Origin: an uncultured Oscillospiraceae bacterium
GTDB taxonomy: Bacteria; Bacillota; Clostridia; Oscillospirales; Oscillospiraceae
DNA: 20,807 bases
Assembly (NCBI GenBank): GCA_910587205.1
Contig: CAJULZ010000042.1
Coordinates: 1-20,807, forward strand
Direction of reading: 5' to 3'
Shown: piece after piece, positions 1 through 7,455 of the stretch
Position numbering within the stretch: position 1 is the stretch's first letter
Layout of the letters: every line of letters starts with the position of its first letter
Made by a program: the position numbers and the translations under genes
The notes under the pieces: generated by a model
Database searches by the model: none
What the model saw: only the letters and a program-made list of their open reading frames with translations
Told to the model about the DNA's origin: nothing

Positions 1-224
1 AGATCGCCGACCACCTGCGGGACAAGCGCACGGTGGTGCTCAACCTGGAGCAGACCGACAAAAACATCGCCCGCCGCCTCATCGACTTTTTGTCCGGCGT
101 GGCGTACGCCAATGAGGGCACGATTAAAAAGGTGGCGCTGTCCACGTACATCATCACCCCCTACAATGTGGAGATTCTGGGCGACCTCATCGACGAGCTG
201 GAAAACAACGGCTTGTATTTTTGA
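1..224 (+). CDS. sepF: SepF cell-division protein, 3' end (5' truncated by window)
   Basis: C-terminal part of SepF, the cytoplasmic membrane-binding protein that aligns FtsZ filaments and supports septum assembly in Gram-positive bacteria. The open frame enters from the window edge (first full codon at 3) and ends at TGA 222-224. It reads IADHLRDKRTVVLNLE, then the TDKNIARRLIDFLSGVAYA helix and a strand ending in ITPYNVEI, which is the usual order of the SepF dimerisation core. The ATG at 33 lies inside the conserved strand and is not a start. DivIVA follows after 18 bp, so the two division genes are probably co-transcribed. The N-terminal membrane-targeting helix lies outside the window. 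Family assignment is firm; the protein is incomplete only because of the cut. Confidence 0.93.
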   Translation, partial: IADHLRDKRTVVLNLEQTDKNIARRLIDFLSGVAYANEGTIKKVALSTYIITPYNVEILGDLIDELENNGLYF

Positions 225-242
225 CGCAAGGGGGACTAAGCT

Positions 243-956
243 ATGATGACTCCGCAGGAGGTGGCCAGCCACGCCTTCTCCAAGGCCACGCTGGGCGGCT
301 ATAACCTGGCCCAGGTGGACGAGTTCCTGGACGCGCTCACCGAGGACTATACCGCGCTGTATAACGAGAACGCCATTTTGAAGAACAAGCTGAAGGTGCT
401 CAGCGAGACGGTGGAGGAATACCGCGCCACCGACAACGCCATGCGCAAGACCCTGCTGGCCGCCCAGCAGATGGCGGACGCCATGGTGAACGAGGCCAAG
501 CAGAAGCAGGACAAGCTGGTGAGCGAGGCGGAACAGGGCGCCCAGCAGCGGGTGGCCGAGCTGGAGAAATCCATCGCCGCCGAGGAATACCGCCTCAAAA
601 AGGCCCAAGAGTCCACCGCCGCCTATGTGCGCAAGCTGGCCTCCTTCCACGACCAGGAGATGGACTTCCTCTCCCATCTGGGGGAGCTGGTGCCGCCGGA
701 ATTGGCCGCCCAGAAGGACGACCCCTCCCTTGAGATCAAGGCCGCCCTGGACGCCCAGCTTCTCCAGGAGGAGGCGCAGCAGCCCCAGGCCCAGCCCGCC
801 GCCGCGCCCCGCTTGGTGGCGGTGGGGCCGGACGACGACGTGCCCCCCATGCCGGACGACCTCTCCATCCCCGGCCAGGATGAGCTGGAGCTGGATCAGG
901 ACGCCACCCGGCGCCTGTCCGACATCCAGTTCGGCAGGGACTACCGCATTGAATAA
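243..956 (+). CDS. divIVA: DivIVA-domain cell division/polarity protein
   Basis: A 237-aa DivIVA-family coiled-coil scaffold that binds negatively curved membrane at septa and poles. Residues 3-35 (TPQEVASHAFSKATLGGYN, then QVDEFLD) are the conserved N-terminal lipid-binding module. Residues about 36-155 are charged heptad-rich coiled coil. Residues about 170-237 are Ala/Pro/Gln-rich and acidic, probably disordered, and end in a short motif, DIQFGRDYRIE. ATG 243 has an AGGGGG Shine-Dalgarno about 7 nt upstream; an ATG directly after it gives a one-residue alternative. Placement just behind sepF matches the division cluster of Firmicutes, but the ylmG/ylmH genes often found between them are missing here. 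Family call is firm; whether it acts in septum placement or pole organisation cannot be read from the sequence. Confidence 0.93.
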   Translation: MMTPQEVASHAFSKATLGGYNLAQVDEFLDALTEDYTALYNENAILKNKLKVLSETVEEYRATDNAMRKTLLAAQQMADAMVNEAKQKQDKLVSEAEQGAQQRVAELEKSIAAEEYRLKKAQESTAAYVRKLASFHDQEMDFLSHLGELVPPELAAQKDDPSLEIKAALDAQLLQEEAQQPQAQPAAAPRLVAVGPDDDVPPMPDDLSIPGQDELELDQDATRRLSDIQFGRDYRIE

Positions 957-961
957 TGAGG

Positions 962-995
962 AAAGCCCGCGCGGCATATGCCGCGCGGGCTTTTT
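962..995 (+). terminator. Intrinsic terminator after divIVA
   Basis: A 14-bp perfect stem (962-975 with 980-993), loop ATAT, and a run of five T ending at 995, six bases after the divIVA stop. It also separates divIVA from the convergent potCD gene; on the minus strand the stem is followed by only a short T run. Confidence 0.92.
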
Positions 996-1030
996 GGTTT
1001 CTTCCCATGCTGGGCGTGGGATCGGGCGGC

Positions 1031-3040
1031 CTACGTGCCCAGCTGAACCCACAGGTCGTTGTACAGCGACCGGGTGGCCGGCGGGAGGACGGTATACATC
1101 TCGCACCGCTCCAGTACGTCGGCGGGGACGGCCATAATCTCGTACAGCTCGGGGTCCAGCTCCTCGCCGTATTCCTCCTCATACCAGGCGGGGTACCGCT
1201 CCAGCGCCTCGGAGTTGGGGGAGGCGTACCAGATATAGTCCATGTTGGCCAAGTTCGCCTCGGTGGAGGCGATGAAGTTGATCCACTCCATGGCCTCGTC
1301 GAAGTGGGGCGCGTCCTTGAGCACGCACATGGCGTCCACGAACCAGTTGCCCCCCTCCTCCGGGATGACGAAGCGAAGATCCACCCCGTCGGCCTGGTTG
1401 TCCACCATGGACAGGTAGTCCCCGGCGTAATAGGTGGCGATGGCGGCGTTGCCCCCCTCCATCTTCTGGAATACCTGGTCCATCACCTTGCCCTGGAACA
1501 CCCCCCGGCGGTTGGCGTCGGCGACGAGGGCAAAGGCTTCCCGGATCTCCCCCTCGTCGGTGGTGTTCACCGAGTAGCCCAGGTGGAGCAGGGCCGCGCC
1601 CAGCGCGTCCCGGGAGTTGTTGATGAGCAGCACATTCCCGGCGTTGGCGTCGTCGTACAGGGCCCCCCAGCTGGCAGGCTCCTCGTCCACCATGTTGGCG
1701 TTGTAGATGATGCCCAGGGTTCCCCAGGTGTAGGGCACGGTGTACTTGTTTTCCGGGTCGTAGGGCAGGTTGCGGAACCGCGGGTCGATCTTCTCAAAAT
1801 TGGGGATCCGGCTGTAGTCCAGCTCCTCCAGCATCCCCTCCTCCATGAGCTGAGAAATCATGTAGTCGGAGGGAACGATCACGTCGTAATCCGCGCCCCC
1901 GCTTTTCAGCAGGGAGTAGAGCGCCTCGTTGCTCTCGGCAGTCTGGTAGTTTACCCGGATGCCCGTCTCGTCCTCGAACTGGGTGATGAGGTCCTCGTCA
2001 ATGTACTCCCCCCAGGAGCACACGTTCACCACCGGCTGGGAGCTGGTGGCCCCAGTGAGCAGCGCCACCACCACCAGAAAGGCGCAGGCCATGGCCCCAG
2101 CCAGCCCCCGGCGGACCCACCTATAAGCGGGCTGGTTGAACTTCATGGAGAGCTTCTCGAAGAAGGAGGGCTCCCGGACCTCCTGCCGCTCCGCGCGTTT
2201 TTCCTGCCGGATCTCCCGGACGTTATTGATGACCAGCAGGGCCAGCACCGACAGGAACAGCAGCGTGGACACCGCGTTTACCTCCGGTGTGATGCGCTTT
2301 TTGGTCATGGAGTAGATGCGCATGGCCAGGGTGGAGGTGGACGAGCCGGCGGTGAAATAGGAGATGACGAAGTCGTCCACAGACATGGTGAAGGCGATGA
2401 GCGCCCCGGACACAATGCCCGGCTTGATCTCGGGCAGGATCACCTTCCAGAACGCCTGCATCCAGGTGCAGCCCAGATCCTGGGCGGCGTCCACCAGGTT
2501 TTTGTCCATCTGCCGCAGCTTGGGGGCCACGTTGAGGATGACATAGGGGATATTGAACGCCACGTGGGCCAGCAGCATGGTGCCGAAGCCCAAGGTGAGG
2601 CGGGTGGGCAGCTCCACTGCGCCCTGTACGCCGTTGAACCACTGGGCGAAGGCGCCCCAGCCCTGGAAGAACGCCACGAAAAACAGGCACAGAGACACGC
2701 CGGTGACGATATCGGCATTCATCATGGGGATGTCGTTGACCACCAGCAGGGCGTCCCGCTTCCGGCGGCTGAGGCTGTACAGGCCGATGGCGGCAAAGGT
2801 GCCCGCAGCAGTGGCGATGGCGGTGGCTAACAGGGATACCAGCAGGGTGGTGTACAGGCTTTCCATAATCAGCCGGTTCTGGAACAGGGCGGAGTACCAC
2901 TCCAGGGAGAAGCCCCTCCATACGGCGCTGGAATCCCCGGCGTTGAAGGAGAAAATGATAAGCAGGAAGATGGGCAAGTACAAAAACAGGAAGGTCAGGC
3001 CGATAAACAGGCGGCCTCCGATATGGTTACTGTGCTTCAC
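1031..3040 (-). CDS. potCD: Fused polyamine ABC permease PotC + substrate-binding protein PotD
   Basis: A 669-aa protein. Residues 1-280 are a PotC-type permease: six hydrophobic segments and the EAA loop LVDAAQDLGCTWMQAFWKVI near 182-201 that docks on the ATPase. Residues 281-310 form a charged cytoplasmic linker. Residues 311-333 are a seventh membrane segment. Residues 337-669 are a spermidine/putrescine-binding protein (CSWGEYIDEDLITQFEDETG, YDVIVPSDYMI, YTVPYTWGTLGIIYN). The extra helix puts the binding domain outside the cell, replacing the usual lipoprotein anchor; no lipobox is present. GTG start at 3040 is preceded by AAAGGGGGG about 7 nt upstream. It is the last gene of potA-potB-potCD, 106 bp behind potB. 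Function (polyamine import) follows from the family; the exact substrate is unknown. Confidence 0.92.
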   Translation of the reverse strand: MKHSNHIGGRLFIGLTFLFLYLPIFLLIIFSFNAGDSSAVWRGFSLEWYSALFQNRLIMESLYTTLLVSLLATAIATAAGTFAAIGLYSLSRRKRDALLVVNDIPMMNADIVTGVSLCLFFVAFFQGWGAFAQWFNGVQGAVELPTRLTLGFGTMLLAHVAFNIPYVILNVAPKLRQMDKNLVDAAQDLGCTWMQAFWKVILPEIKPGIVSGALIAFTMSVDDFVISYFTAGSSTSTLAMRIYSMTKKRITPEVNAVSTLLFLSVLALLVINNVREIRQEKRAERQEVREPSFFEKLSMKFNQPAYRWVRRGLAGAMACAFLVVVALLTGATSSQPVVNVCSWGEYIDEDLITQFEDETGIRVNYQTAESNEALYSLLKSGGADYDVIVPSDYMISQLMEEGMLEELDYSRIPNFEKIDPRFRNLPYDPENKYTVPYTWGTLGIIYNANMVDEEPASWGALYDDANAGNVLLINNSRDALGAALLHLGYSVNTTDEGEIREAFALVADANRRGVFQGKVMDQVFQKMEGGNAAIATYYAGDYLSMVDNQADGVDLRFVIPEEGGNWFVDAMCVLKDAPHFDEAMEWINFIASTEANLANMDYIWYASPNSEALERYPAWYEEEYGEELDPELYEIMAVPADVLERCEMYTVLPPATRSLYNDLWVQLGT

Positions 3041-3120
3041 AACAACGCCCCCCTTTCGTCACCGGGCGATAACGTGGAGGGCAAGCAGGCAAAAGGAAGC
3101 GAACAAAAATTCTCTTTGCG

Positions 3121-3144
3121 TGCTCTCTCTTTCAAGAAAAAGCA
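3121..3144 (-). repeat. potB-potCD intergenic hairpin, degenerate member of the TTCCTTTTTCT palindrome family
   Basis: On the minus strand a 24-nt imperfect palindrome starts just after the potB stop. In RNA it forms an 11-bp stem including two U-G pairs. Its centre CTTTTTCTTGAAAG matches the elements at 8852-8879 and 17123-17150. It sits in an otherwise plain 106-bp gap inside the pot operon and could lower or protect the message between potB and potCD. Confidence 0.6.
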
Positions 3145-3146
3145 AG

Positions 3147-3998
3147 TCATAGCATCACCGCCTGTTCTTCGCCCTCGCCGAAGTGGTTCATGACCACCAT
3201 GCACACCACCACGATGACCATCATCACCATGGAGATGGCCGCGCCCAGGTGGGGGTTGTAGGCCCCGCCCAGGAACTGCTGCTCAATGAGGTCGCCCAGC
3301 ATCATCTGGGTGCCGCCGCCCAGCAGCTGGGAGATGGCGAAAGTGGATACCGCGGGGACAAACACCATGGTCACGCCGGACAGGATTCCCGGCAGGGACA
3401 GGGGGAAAATCACCTTCCGGAACACCCGCGGGCTGTCCGCCCCCAGGTCCCGGGCGGCCTCGATCAGCGAGCCGTCCAGCTTCACAATCACGGAGTAGAT
3501 GGGCAGGATCATGAAGGGCAGGTAGTTGTACACCATACCCAGCACCACCGCGCCGGGGGTGCCGATCATCTGGATATGATCCACGCCCAGCAGATCCAGC
3601 AGGCCGACGGCCCGGAACAGCTGATTGAGCAGGCCGTTGTTCTCCAGGATGGACATCCAGGAGTACGTGCGCAGCAGGAAATTCATCCACATAGGCAGCA
3701 TAATGAGGGCCATGGCGACGCGCTGGAACCGGGGGCCCTCCTTCGCCATCCAGTAGGAGACGGGATAGCCGATGAGCAGGCACACCAGGGTGGCCAGCAG
3801 GGCCAGCCAGAAGGAGCGCAGGAACACGTTCAAGTACAGCCCCATGCCGGTGAAGTTGCCCGCCGTCAGCACAAACTCGTTGGTGGCGGGGTCGGCGGTC
3901 GTGATCGCGTAGACCGCCATGATCAGGATGGGGATGACCACGAACAGGGCCATCCAGATCACGTAGGGGACGGCAAACCAGGCTCGCTTATTCCTCAT
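3147..3998 (-). CDS. potB: Polyamine ABC transporter permease PotB
   Basis: A 283-aa integral membrane permease of the PotB type. Hydrophobic segments lie near residues 8-30, 62-84, 95-112, 146-170, 205-225 and 252-272. The EAA loop LIEAARDLGADSPRVFRKVI (178-197) contacts the ATPase PotA. ATG 3998 is chosen because it has GGGAGGGCGG upstream and overlaps the potA stop by 11 bp, a common coupling; the in-frame ATG at 4049 would add 17 non-conserved residues inside potA. It should form the heterodimeric channel with the PotC half of the downstream fusion. Assignment is firm at family level. Confidence 0.93.
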   Translation of the reverse strand: MRNKRAWFAVPYVIWMALFVVIPILIMAVYAITTADPATNEFVLTAGNFTGMGLYLNVFLRSFWLALLATLVCLLIGYPVSYWMAKEGPRFQRVAMALIMLPMWMNFLLRTYSWMSILENNGLLNQLFRAVGLLDLLGVDHIQMIGTPGAVVLGMVYNYLPFMILPIYSVIVKLDGSLIEAARDLGADSPRVFRKVIFPLSLPGILSGVTMVFVPAVSTFAISQLLGGGTQMMLGDLIEQQFLGGAYNPHLGAAISMVMMVIVVVCMVVMNHFGEGEEQAVML

Positions 3999-5169
3999 GG
4001 CCGCCCTCCCGGGAGCCGCTCTCCTCCCCGTCCTCTGGCTCGGGCACATCCAGCTCCTCGTACTCCTCGGAGTAGGACGAGTAGTCTCCGAACATGCCGG
4101 AATACTGGCTCTTTTTCATCACGTGGATGCCGTCCGGGTCGATCTTGATCCCGATGCGGCTGTCCACCGGGCAGAAGTCGGTGGTCTGGATCAGCCATTT
4201 GAAACCGTAGAAATCCACGATGGTGTCGTAGTGGACGCCCTTGAAGGTGACGGAGGTGACGGTGCCCTTGAGCTGGCCCGCCGCCTCGTCCACAATATCC
4301 ACATCTTCGGGGCGGATGACCACGTCCACCGGCTCGTCCTTGTCGAAGCCCTTGTCCAGGCACTGGAATTTCCGGTTGAAAATCTCCACCACACCGTCGG
4401 CGCGCATGACGCCGTCAATGATGTTGGACTCGCCGATGAAGTCGGCCACAAAGGCGTTTTTCGGCTCGTTGTAAATGTCCTCGGGGGTGCCGATCTGCTG
4501 GATGCGCCCGCCGTCCATCACCACCACGGTGTCGGACATGGCAAGGGCCTCCTCCTGGTCGTGGGTCACATAGATGAAGGTGATCTCCATCTCCTGCTGA
4601 ATGCGCTTCAGCTCGTTCTGCATATCTTTACGCAGGCGCATATCCAGCGCCCCCAGCGGCTCGTCCAGCAGCAGCACCCGGGGCCGGTTCACCAGGGCCC
4701 GGGCGATGGCCACCCGCTGCTGCTGCCCGCCGGACAGGGCGGACACCGGGCGCTTCTCGAAACCCTTGAGGTTCACCGTTTCCAGCATCTCCATCACCCG
4801 GTCGTGGATCTCCTGTTCGGAGATTTTTACCTTGTGCCCGCCGCCGTCGGTTTTGGGAATGCGCAGGCCGAAAGCCACATTTTCAAACACGTTGAGATGG
4901 GGGAACAGGGCGTACCGCTGGAACACCGTATTCACCGCCCGCTTATGGGGCGGGACATGATTAATCCTCACGCCGTCAAACAAAACGTCCCCGGCGGTGG
5001 GCGACAGAAACCCGCCTATGATCCGAAGCGTGGTTGTCTTGCCGCACCCACTAGGGCCCAGCAGCGTGAGGAATTCCTTATCGTTGATATACAGGTTGAT
5101 GTGGTCGAGCACGACCTCGTCGCCGTAGGACATAACGCAGTCCGACAGGCGGATCAGCTCCTTGGACAT
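3988..5169 (-). CDS. potA: Polyamine ABC transporter ATP-binding protein PotA
   Basis: A 393-aa ABC ATPase that powers polyamine import. Seen in order: Walker A GPSGCGKTT (38-46), Q-loop Gln84 in FQRYALFPHL, signature LSGGQQQRVAIARAL (145-159), Walker B VLLLDEPLGALD (165-176), switch His203 in YVTHDQEEA, then a TOBE-like regulatory domain (about 245-350, VVIRPEDVDI). The last about 30 residues are acidic and look unstructured, an extension beyond the usual PotA end. ATG 5169 has GGGGGAGG upstream. It is the first gene of the operon, behind a long leader and a strong promoter at 5508-5536. PotA versus other sulfate/iron-class ATPases is settled by the two permease genes and PotD. Confidence 0.94.
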   Translation of the reverse strand: MSKELIRLSDCVMSYGDEVVLDHINLYINDKEFLTLLGPSGCGKTTTLRIIGGFLSPTAGDVLFDGVRINHVPPHKRAVNTVFQRYALFPHLNVFENVAFGLRIPKTDGGGHKVKISEQEIHDRVMEMLETVNLKGFEKRPVSALSGGQQQRVAIARALVNRPRVLLLDEPLGALDMRLRKDMQNELKRIQQEMEITFIYVTHDQEEALAMSDTVVVMDGGRIQQIGTPEDIYNEPKNAFVADFIGESNIIDGVMRADGVVEIFNRKFQCLDKGFDKDEPVDVVIRPEDVDIVDEAAGQLKGTVTSVTFKGVHYDTIVDFYGFKWLIQTTDFCPVDSRIGIKIDPDGIHVMKKSQYSGMFGDYSSYSEEYEELDVPEPEDGEESGSREGGHEE

Positions 5170-5501
5170 TTATCCTCCCCCATTTCTAATGATGAGTGTT
5201 TTGTCAGCTCCCTTTTTGTATTCCCTGGGATGCGCACACTGCTCCTACGGGGCCCCGGCAAAGCCGGTTTTCAGGCTTTGCGGGGAAAGGAGGAGCAGCG
5301 CAGCGGACGATCTTTCGGCGAAGCCGGAAGCGAGTGATGCGAAGCTTGCTCCGACGTTGTCACGCTGCGCAAACAGCTGACCGCTTGGTCGCTTTCCCTC
5401 CGTCTCAGGCTGGTCTCCGGGCGGCCCTGCGCTCGCCCTCGCTCCGGTCCAAGCTCCCCTATGCGCCTATCCTCGCGCTTCTCAGGGTTTCACGGATAGC
5501 G
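5170..5501 (-). other. Long structured 5' leader of the pot operon (non-coding)
   Basis: About 330 nt lie between the predicted transcription start near 5501 and potA, with no credible gene. Read on the minus strand, the leader opens with CTATCC (5499-5494) that can pair with GGATAG (5472-5467). Near its 3' part is a large compound hairpin: CTGCTCCT/AGGAGCAG as outer stem enclosing CCCCGCAAAGCC pairing with GGCTTTGC(C)GGGG, plus strand about 5239-5297. The middle is GC-rich with many AGCG/GCGA-like words, as in dispersed intergenic repeats. No T-box, ykkC or other riboswitch signature that I know was recognised. It may be a regulatory leader, a repeat insertion, or both. Confidence 0.55.
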
Positions 5502-5507
5502 AGATAC

Positions 5508-5536
5508 ATCATAGCGGGTTGTCACTCTTTTGTCAA
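5508..5536 (-). promoter_or_regulatory. Sigma-A promoter of the pot operon
   Basis: On the minus strand TTGACA (5536-5531), a 17-bp spacer, and TATGAT (5513-5508): five of six consensus bases at -10 and six of six at -35. It faces potA; transcription should begin near 5501. Confidence 0.82.
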
Positions 5537-5581
5537 TCACTTTGGGACAATTTCGCTTGTATTTTGTCGTCAGGGGCCCGC

Positions 5582-5610
5582 TTGACGCGGGAAAAGAATG
5601 GGGATAAACT
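5582..5610 (+). promoter_or_regulatory. Promoter of the histidine kinase gene
   Basis: TTGACG (5582-5587), a 17-bp spacer, and TAAACT (5605-5610), 31 bp before the kinase ATG. It is divergent from the pot promoter, about 45 bp apart. Confidence 0.65.
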
Positions 5611-5641
5611 ATAGGGGACTGACGGAAAAGGGGGCCGCGCC

Positions 5642-6889
5642 ATGCTGAAACGCCTACGGTGGAAATTTACGCTTCTGCTCACCCTGCTGCTGTCCGGGGT
5701 GCTGGCGGCGGTGCTGGTGGTGCAGACCGGCTCCAATCTCCAGCAGTACCGCGCCGGGACAGACGCGGTGCTGGCCGCCGCCCTGCGGCGCAGTCAGGCG
5801 GCGCTGGACCCCTTCTCCGCCCCCTGGAGCGGCGATCTGGACCAGGATTTGGAGCTGTACACCGCCATACCCGCCTTCTGCGCCGTGGTGGACGGAGAGG
5901 GGCAGATCCTGCTGGCCCTGTCCTATAACGCCGCGGTGGAACGGGCGGACGTGGCCCGCGCGGTGGTGGCGGCGCTGACCGACGGGCAGACGGCGGGCCG
6001 CCTGCCCGCCCTGGGCCTGCGCTACCAGGTCCAGGCATCCCGGAGCTACGCCTCCATCGCCTTTGCCGACCTGGCCTGGGAGCGGGCGGGGGTGCGGCGG
6101 CAGGTGCTGTCGGCGGCGCTGCTGTTCGCCGCGGCGTCGGCGGGGTTTTTCGGGGTGAGCTGGCTGCTTTCCCGGCGGCTGGTAGGGCCCGTGGAGCAGG
6201 CCTGGCGGCGGCAGCAGCAGTTTGTGGCCGACGCCTCCCACGAGCTGAAAACGCCCCTTACTGTTTTGCTGGCGGACGCGGACATCCTGCTGGCCCACGG
6301 CGGGGATACGGTGGACCAGCAGCGCAAATGGGTGGAGCACATCCGTCAGGAGGGCCTGCGGATGAAAGGTCTGGTGCAGGACCTGCTGTTCCTGGCCCGG
6401 GGGGATGCGGGGGGCAGGGAGCCGCCCCAGGGGGGCGCCCCCCTGTCCGACCTGTGCGAGAGCTGCCTGCTGTCCTTTGAGCCGGTGGCCTTTGAGCGGG
6501 GAGTGGCGCTGGAGGGCAGCATCGCCCCCGGCGTATCCGTCCCCGGCGACGGTGAGGAGCTGCGGCGGCTGTGCGCCATCCTGCTGGACAACGCCTGCAA
6601 ATACTGCGGCCCCCAGGGGGCGGTGACGCTCTCCCTCACAGCGGGGGATCGGGCCGTGCTCACCGTCCACAATACCGGCGAACCCATCCCGGCGGAAGCC
6701 CAGCCCCACCTGTTTGAGCGGTTTTACCGCGCGGACGCCGCCCGGAGCAGGGGGGCCGGCGGCTACGGCCTGGGGCTGGCCATCGCGGCGGCCATCGTGG
6801 AGCGCCACCTGGGGAAAATTACGGTGCGCAGCGCGGAGGGAGAGGGGACGGCGTTCACCGTCACCCTGCCGCTGGAAAAAAGGGGTTGA
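5642..6889 (+). CDS. Sensor histidine kinase, orphan (no adjacent response regulator)
   Basis: A 415-aa membrane sensor kinase. Membrane segments at about 9-28 and 155-176 flank a roughly 125-residue extracellular domain without a recognised ligand motif. The HisKA helix carries the phospho-accepting His200 in ADASHELKTPL. The HATPase domain has the N-box LLDNACKYC (Asn317), a VHNTGEPIP segment in place of the canonical D-x-G-x-G box, FERFYR, and the ATP-lid GGYGLGLAIA (373-382). ATG 5642 follows AAAAGGGGG. Two-component partners normally sit next to each other, but the upstream neighbour is the divergent pot operon and downstream is a MarR gene, so the cognate regulator must lie elsewhere. 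It may be linked to polyamine uptake only by position. Confidence 0.9.
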   Translation: MLKRLRWKFTLLLTLLLSGVLAAVLVVQTGSNLQQYRAGTDAVLAAALRRSQAALDPFSAPWSGDLDQDLELYTAIPAFCAVVDGEGQILLALSYNAAVERADVARAVVAALTDGQTAGRLPALGLRYQVQASRSYASIAFADLAWERAGVRRQVLSAALLFAAASAGFFGVSWLLSRRLVGPVEQAWRRQQQFVADASHELKTPLTVLLADADILLAHGGDTVDQQRKWVEHIRQEGLRMKGLVQDLLFLARGDAGGREPPQGGAPLSDLCESCLLSFEPVAFERGVALEGSIAPGVSVPGDGEELRRLCAILLDNACKYCGPQGAVTLSLTAGDRAVLTVHNTGEPIPAEAQPHLFERFYRADAARSRGAGGYGLGLAIAAAIVERHLGKITVRSAEGEGTAFTVTLPLEKRG

Positions 6890-6903
6890 CAACCCCCTTT
6901 TTT
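6876..6903 (+). terminator. Terminator overlapping the kinase stop codon and the marR -35 box
   Basis: AAAAAAGGGGTT pairs with AACCCC-C-TTTTTT around a GAC loop, with one bulged C, and ends in six T. The kinase TGA stop is inside it, and TTGACA in its centre serves as the -35 box of the next promoter. Confidence 0.72.
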
Positions 6904-6914
6904 CGGAGTATATT
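6886..6914 (+). promoter_or_regulatory. Promoter of the marR-degV operon
   Basis: TTGACA (6886-6891), 17-bp spacer, TATATT (6909-6914): near-consensus sigma-A. The -35 box overlaps the stop codon of the upstream kinase gene. Confidence 0.82.
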
Positions 6915-6958
6915 ATTTGAAGTTCTAATAATTATAAGACAAAACTATTTGAAGTGCT
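6914..6958 (+). promoter_or_regulatory. Putative MarR operator: direct repeats of TATTTGAAGT
   Basis: TATTTGAAGT occurs at 6914-6923 and 6946-6955, 32 bp (about three helical turns) apart, each followed by a base and CT. The first copy extends to TTTGAAGTTCTAA, a near-palindrome resembling the TTTGA/TCAAA half-sites of FabT-type MarR regulators. Both lie at or just after the start point, as expected for autorepression. Confidence 0.5.
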
Positions 6959-6971
6959 GAGGGATGCCGCT

Positions 6972-7442
6972 ATGACCAGGGAACAGCAGGACGAGCTGAA
7001 TTACTTTTTCGTCCACGTATTTAACCAGATCCTCACCTGCGAGGAGCAGGCACTGAGCGGCGTGGGGGCCCGGGACCTGTCGGTGAAGGAGCTCCACGTG
7101 CTGGAGGCGGTGGGGGACCTCACCGCCGGGGCGCGGAACACCATGACCCAGATCGCCGACGCGCTGTCCATCCGGGTCAGCTCGCTGACCACGGCGGTGA
7201 ACACCCTGGTGCGCAAAGGGTATCTGGAGCGGGGGGGCGAGCCGGGGGACCGCCGGGTGATCCGGGTGCGCCTCACCCCCAAGGGGGAGGAGGCCAACTG
7301 GCTCCACGCCCAATTCCACGCCCGGATGGTGGAAAGCGCCGCCGCGCGGCTGTCGGAGGGTGAGCTGGACGCGCTGCTGCGGTCCCTGCGCCGGCTGGAC
7401 CAGTTTTTCCACGATATGGGGCGGCAGTCCCCGACAAATTGA
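6972..7442 (+). CDS. MarR-family regulator, FabT-like
   Basis: A 156-aa winged-helix repressor. The segment VFNQILTCEEQAL followed by LSVKELHVLEAVG resembles the start of Firmicutes FabT (fatty-acid synthesis regulator). The DNA-binding part is TMTQIADALSIRVSSLTTAVNTLVRKGYLER, with the wing GEPGDRRVIRVRLTPKG. ATG 6972 is chosen because GAGGGA lies 8 nt upstream; an in-frame GTG at 6954 lacks such a site. DegV/FakB follows 13 bp later in the same operon, which fits a lipid-related role since FakB proteins carry fatty acids. Direct repeats at its promoter suggest autoregulation. MarR membership is certain; the FabT assignment is inference. Confidence 0.88.
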   Translation: MTREQQDELNYFFVHVFNQILTCEEQALSGVGARDLSVKELHVLEAVGDLTAGARNTMTQIADALSIRVSSLTTAVNTLVRKGYLERGGEPGDRRVIRVRLTPKGEEANWLHAQFHARMVESAAARLSEGELDALLRSLRRLDQFFHDMGRQSPTN

Positions 7443-7455
7443 GGAGGATTATCCA

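Noticed and set aside
956..2830. A 624-codon open frame on the plus strand opposite potCD
   Set aside because: It mirrors the codons of the PotC-PotD gene, is rich in His, Gln, Gly and Val with no domain, and starts inside the divIVA terminator. Long antisense frames are common in GC-rich genes.
3183..5337. Long plus-strand frames opposite potB and potA (321 and 446 codons)
   Set aside because: Both are His/Val/Gln-rich reverse images of the permease and ATPase genes without family likeness.
5170..5501. A known riboswitch (ykkC/guanidine, T-box) in the pot leader
   Set aside because: None of the conserved loops of these classes could be found by eye. It is left as an unassigned leader; a covariance-model search would decide.
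5196..5585. A 129-codon plus-strand frame in the pot leader region
   Set aside because: No Shine-Dalgarno, Arg/Ser/Ala-rich with no domain, and it runs across the pot promoter. It reflects the AGCG-rich sequence.
5654..6892. A 412-codon minus-strand frame opposite the histidine kinase
   Set aside because: It is an antisense shadow; the plus strand carries complete HisKA and HATPase motifs with promoter and Shine-Dalgarno.
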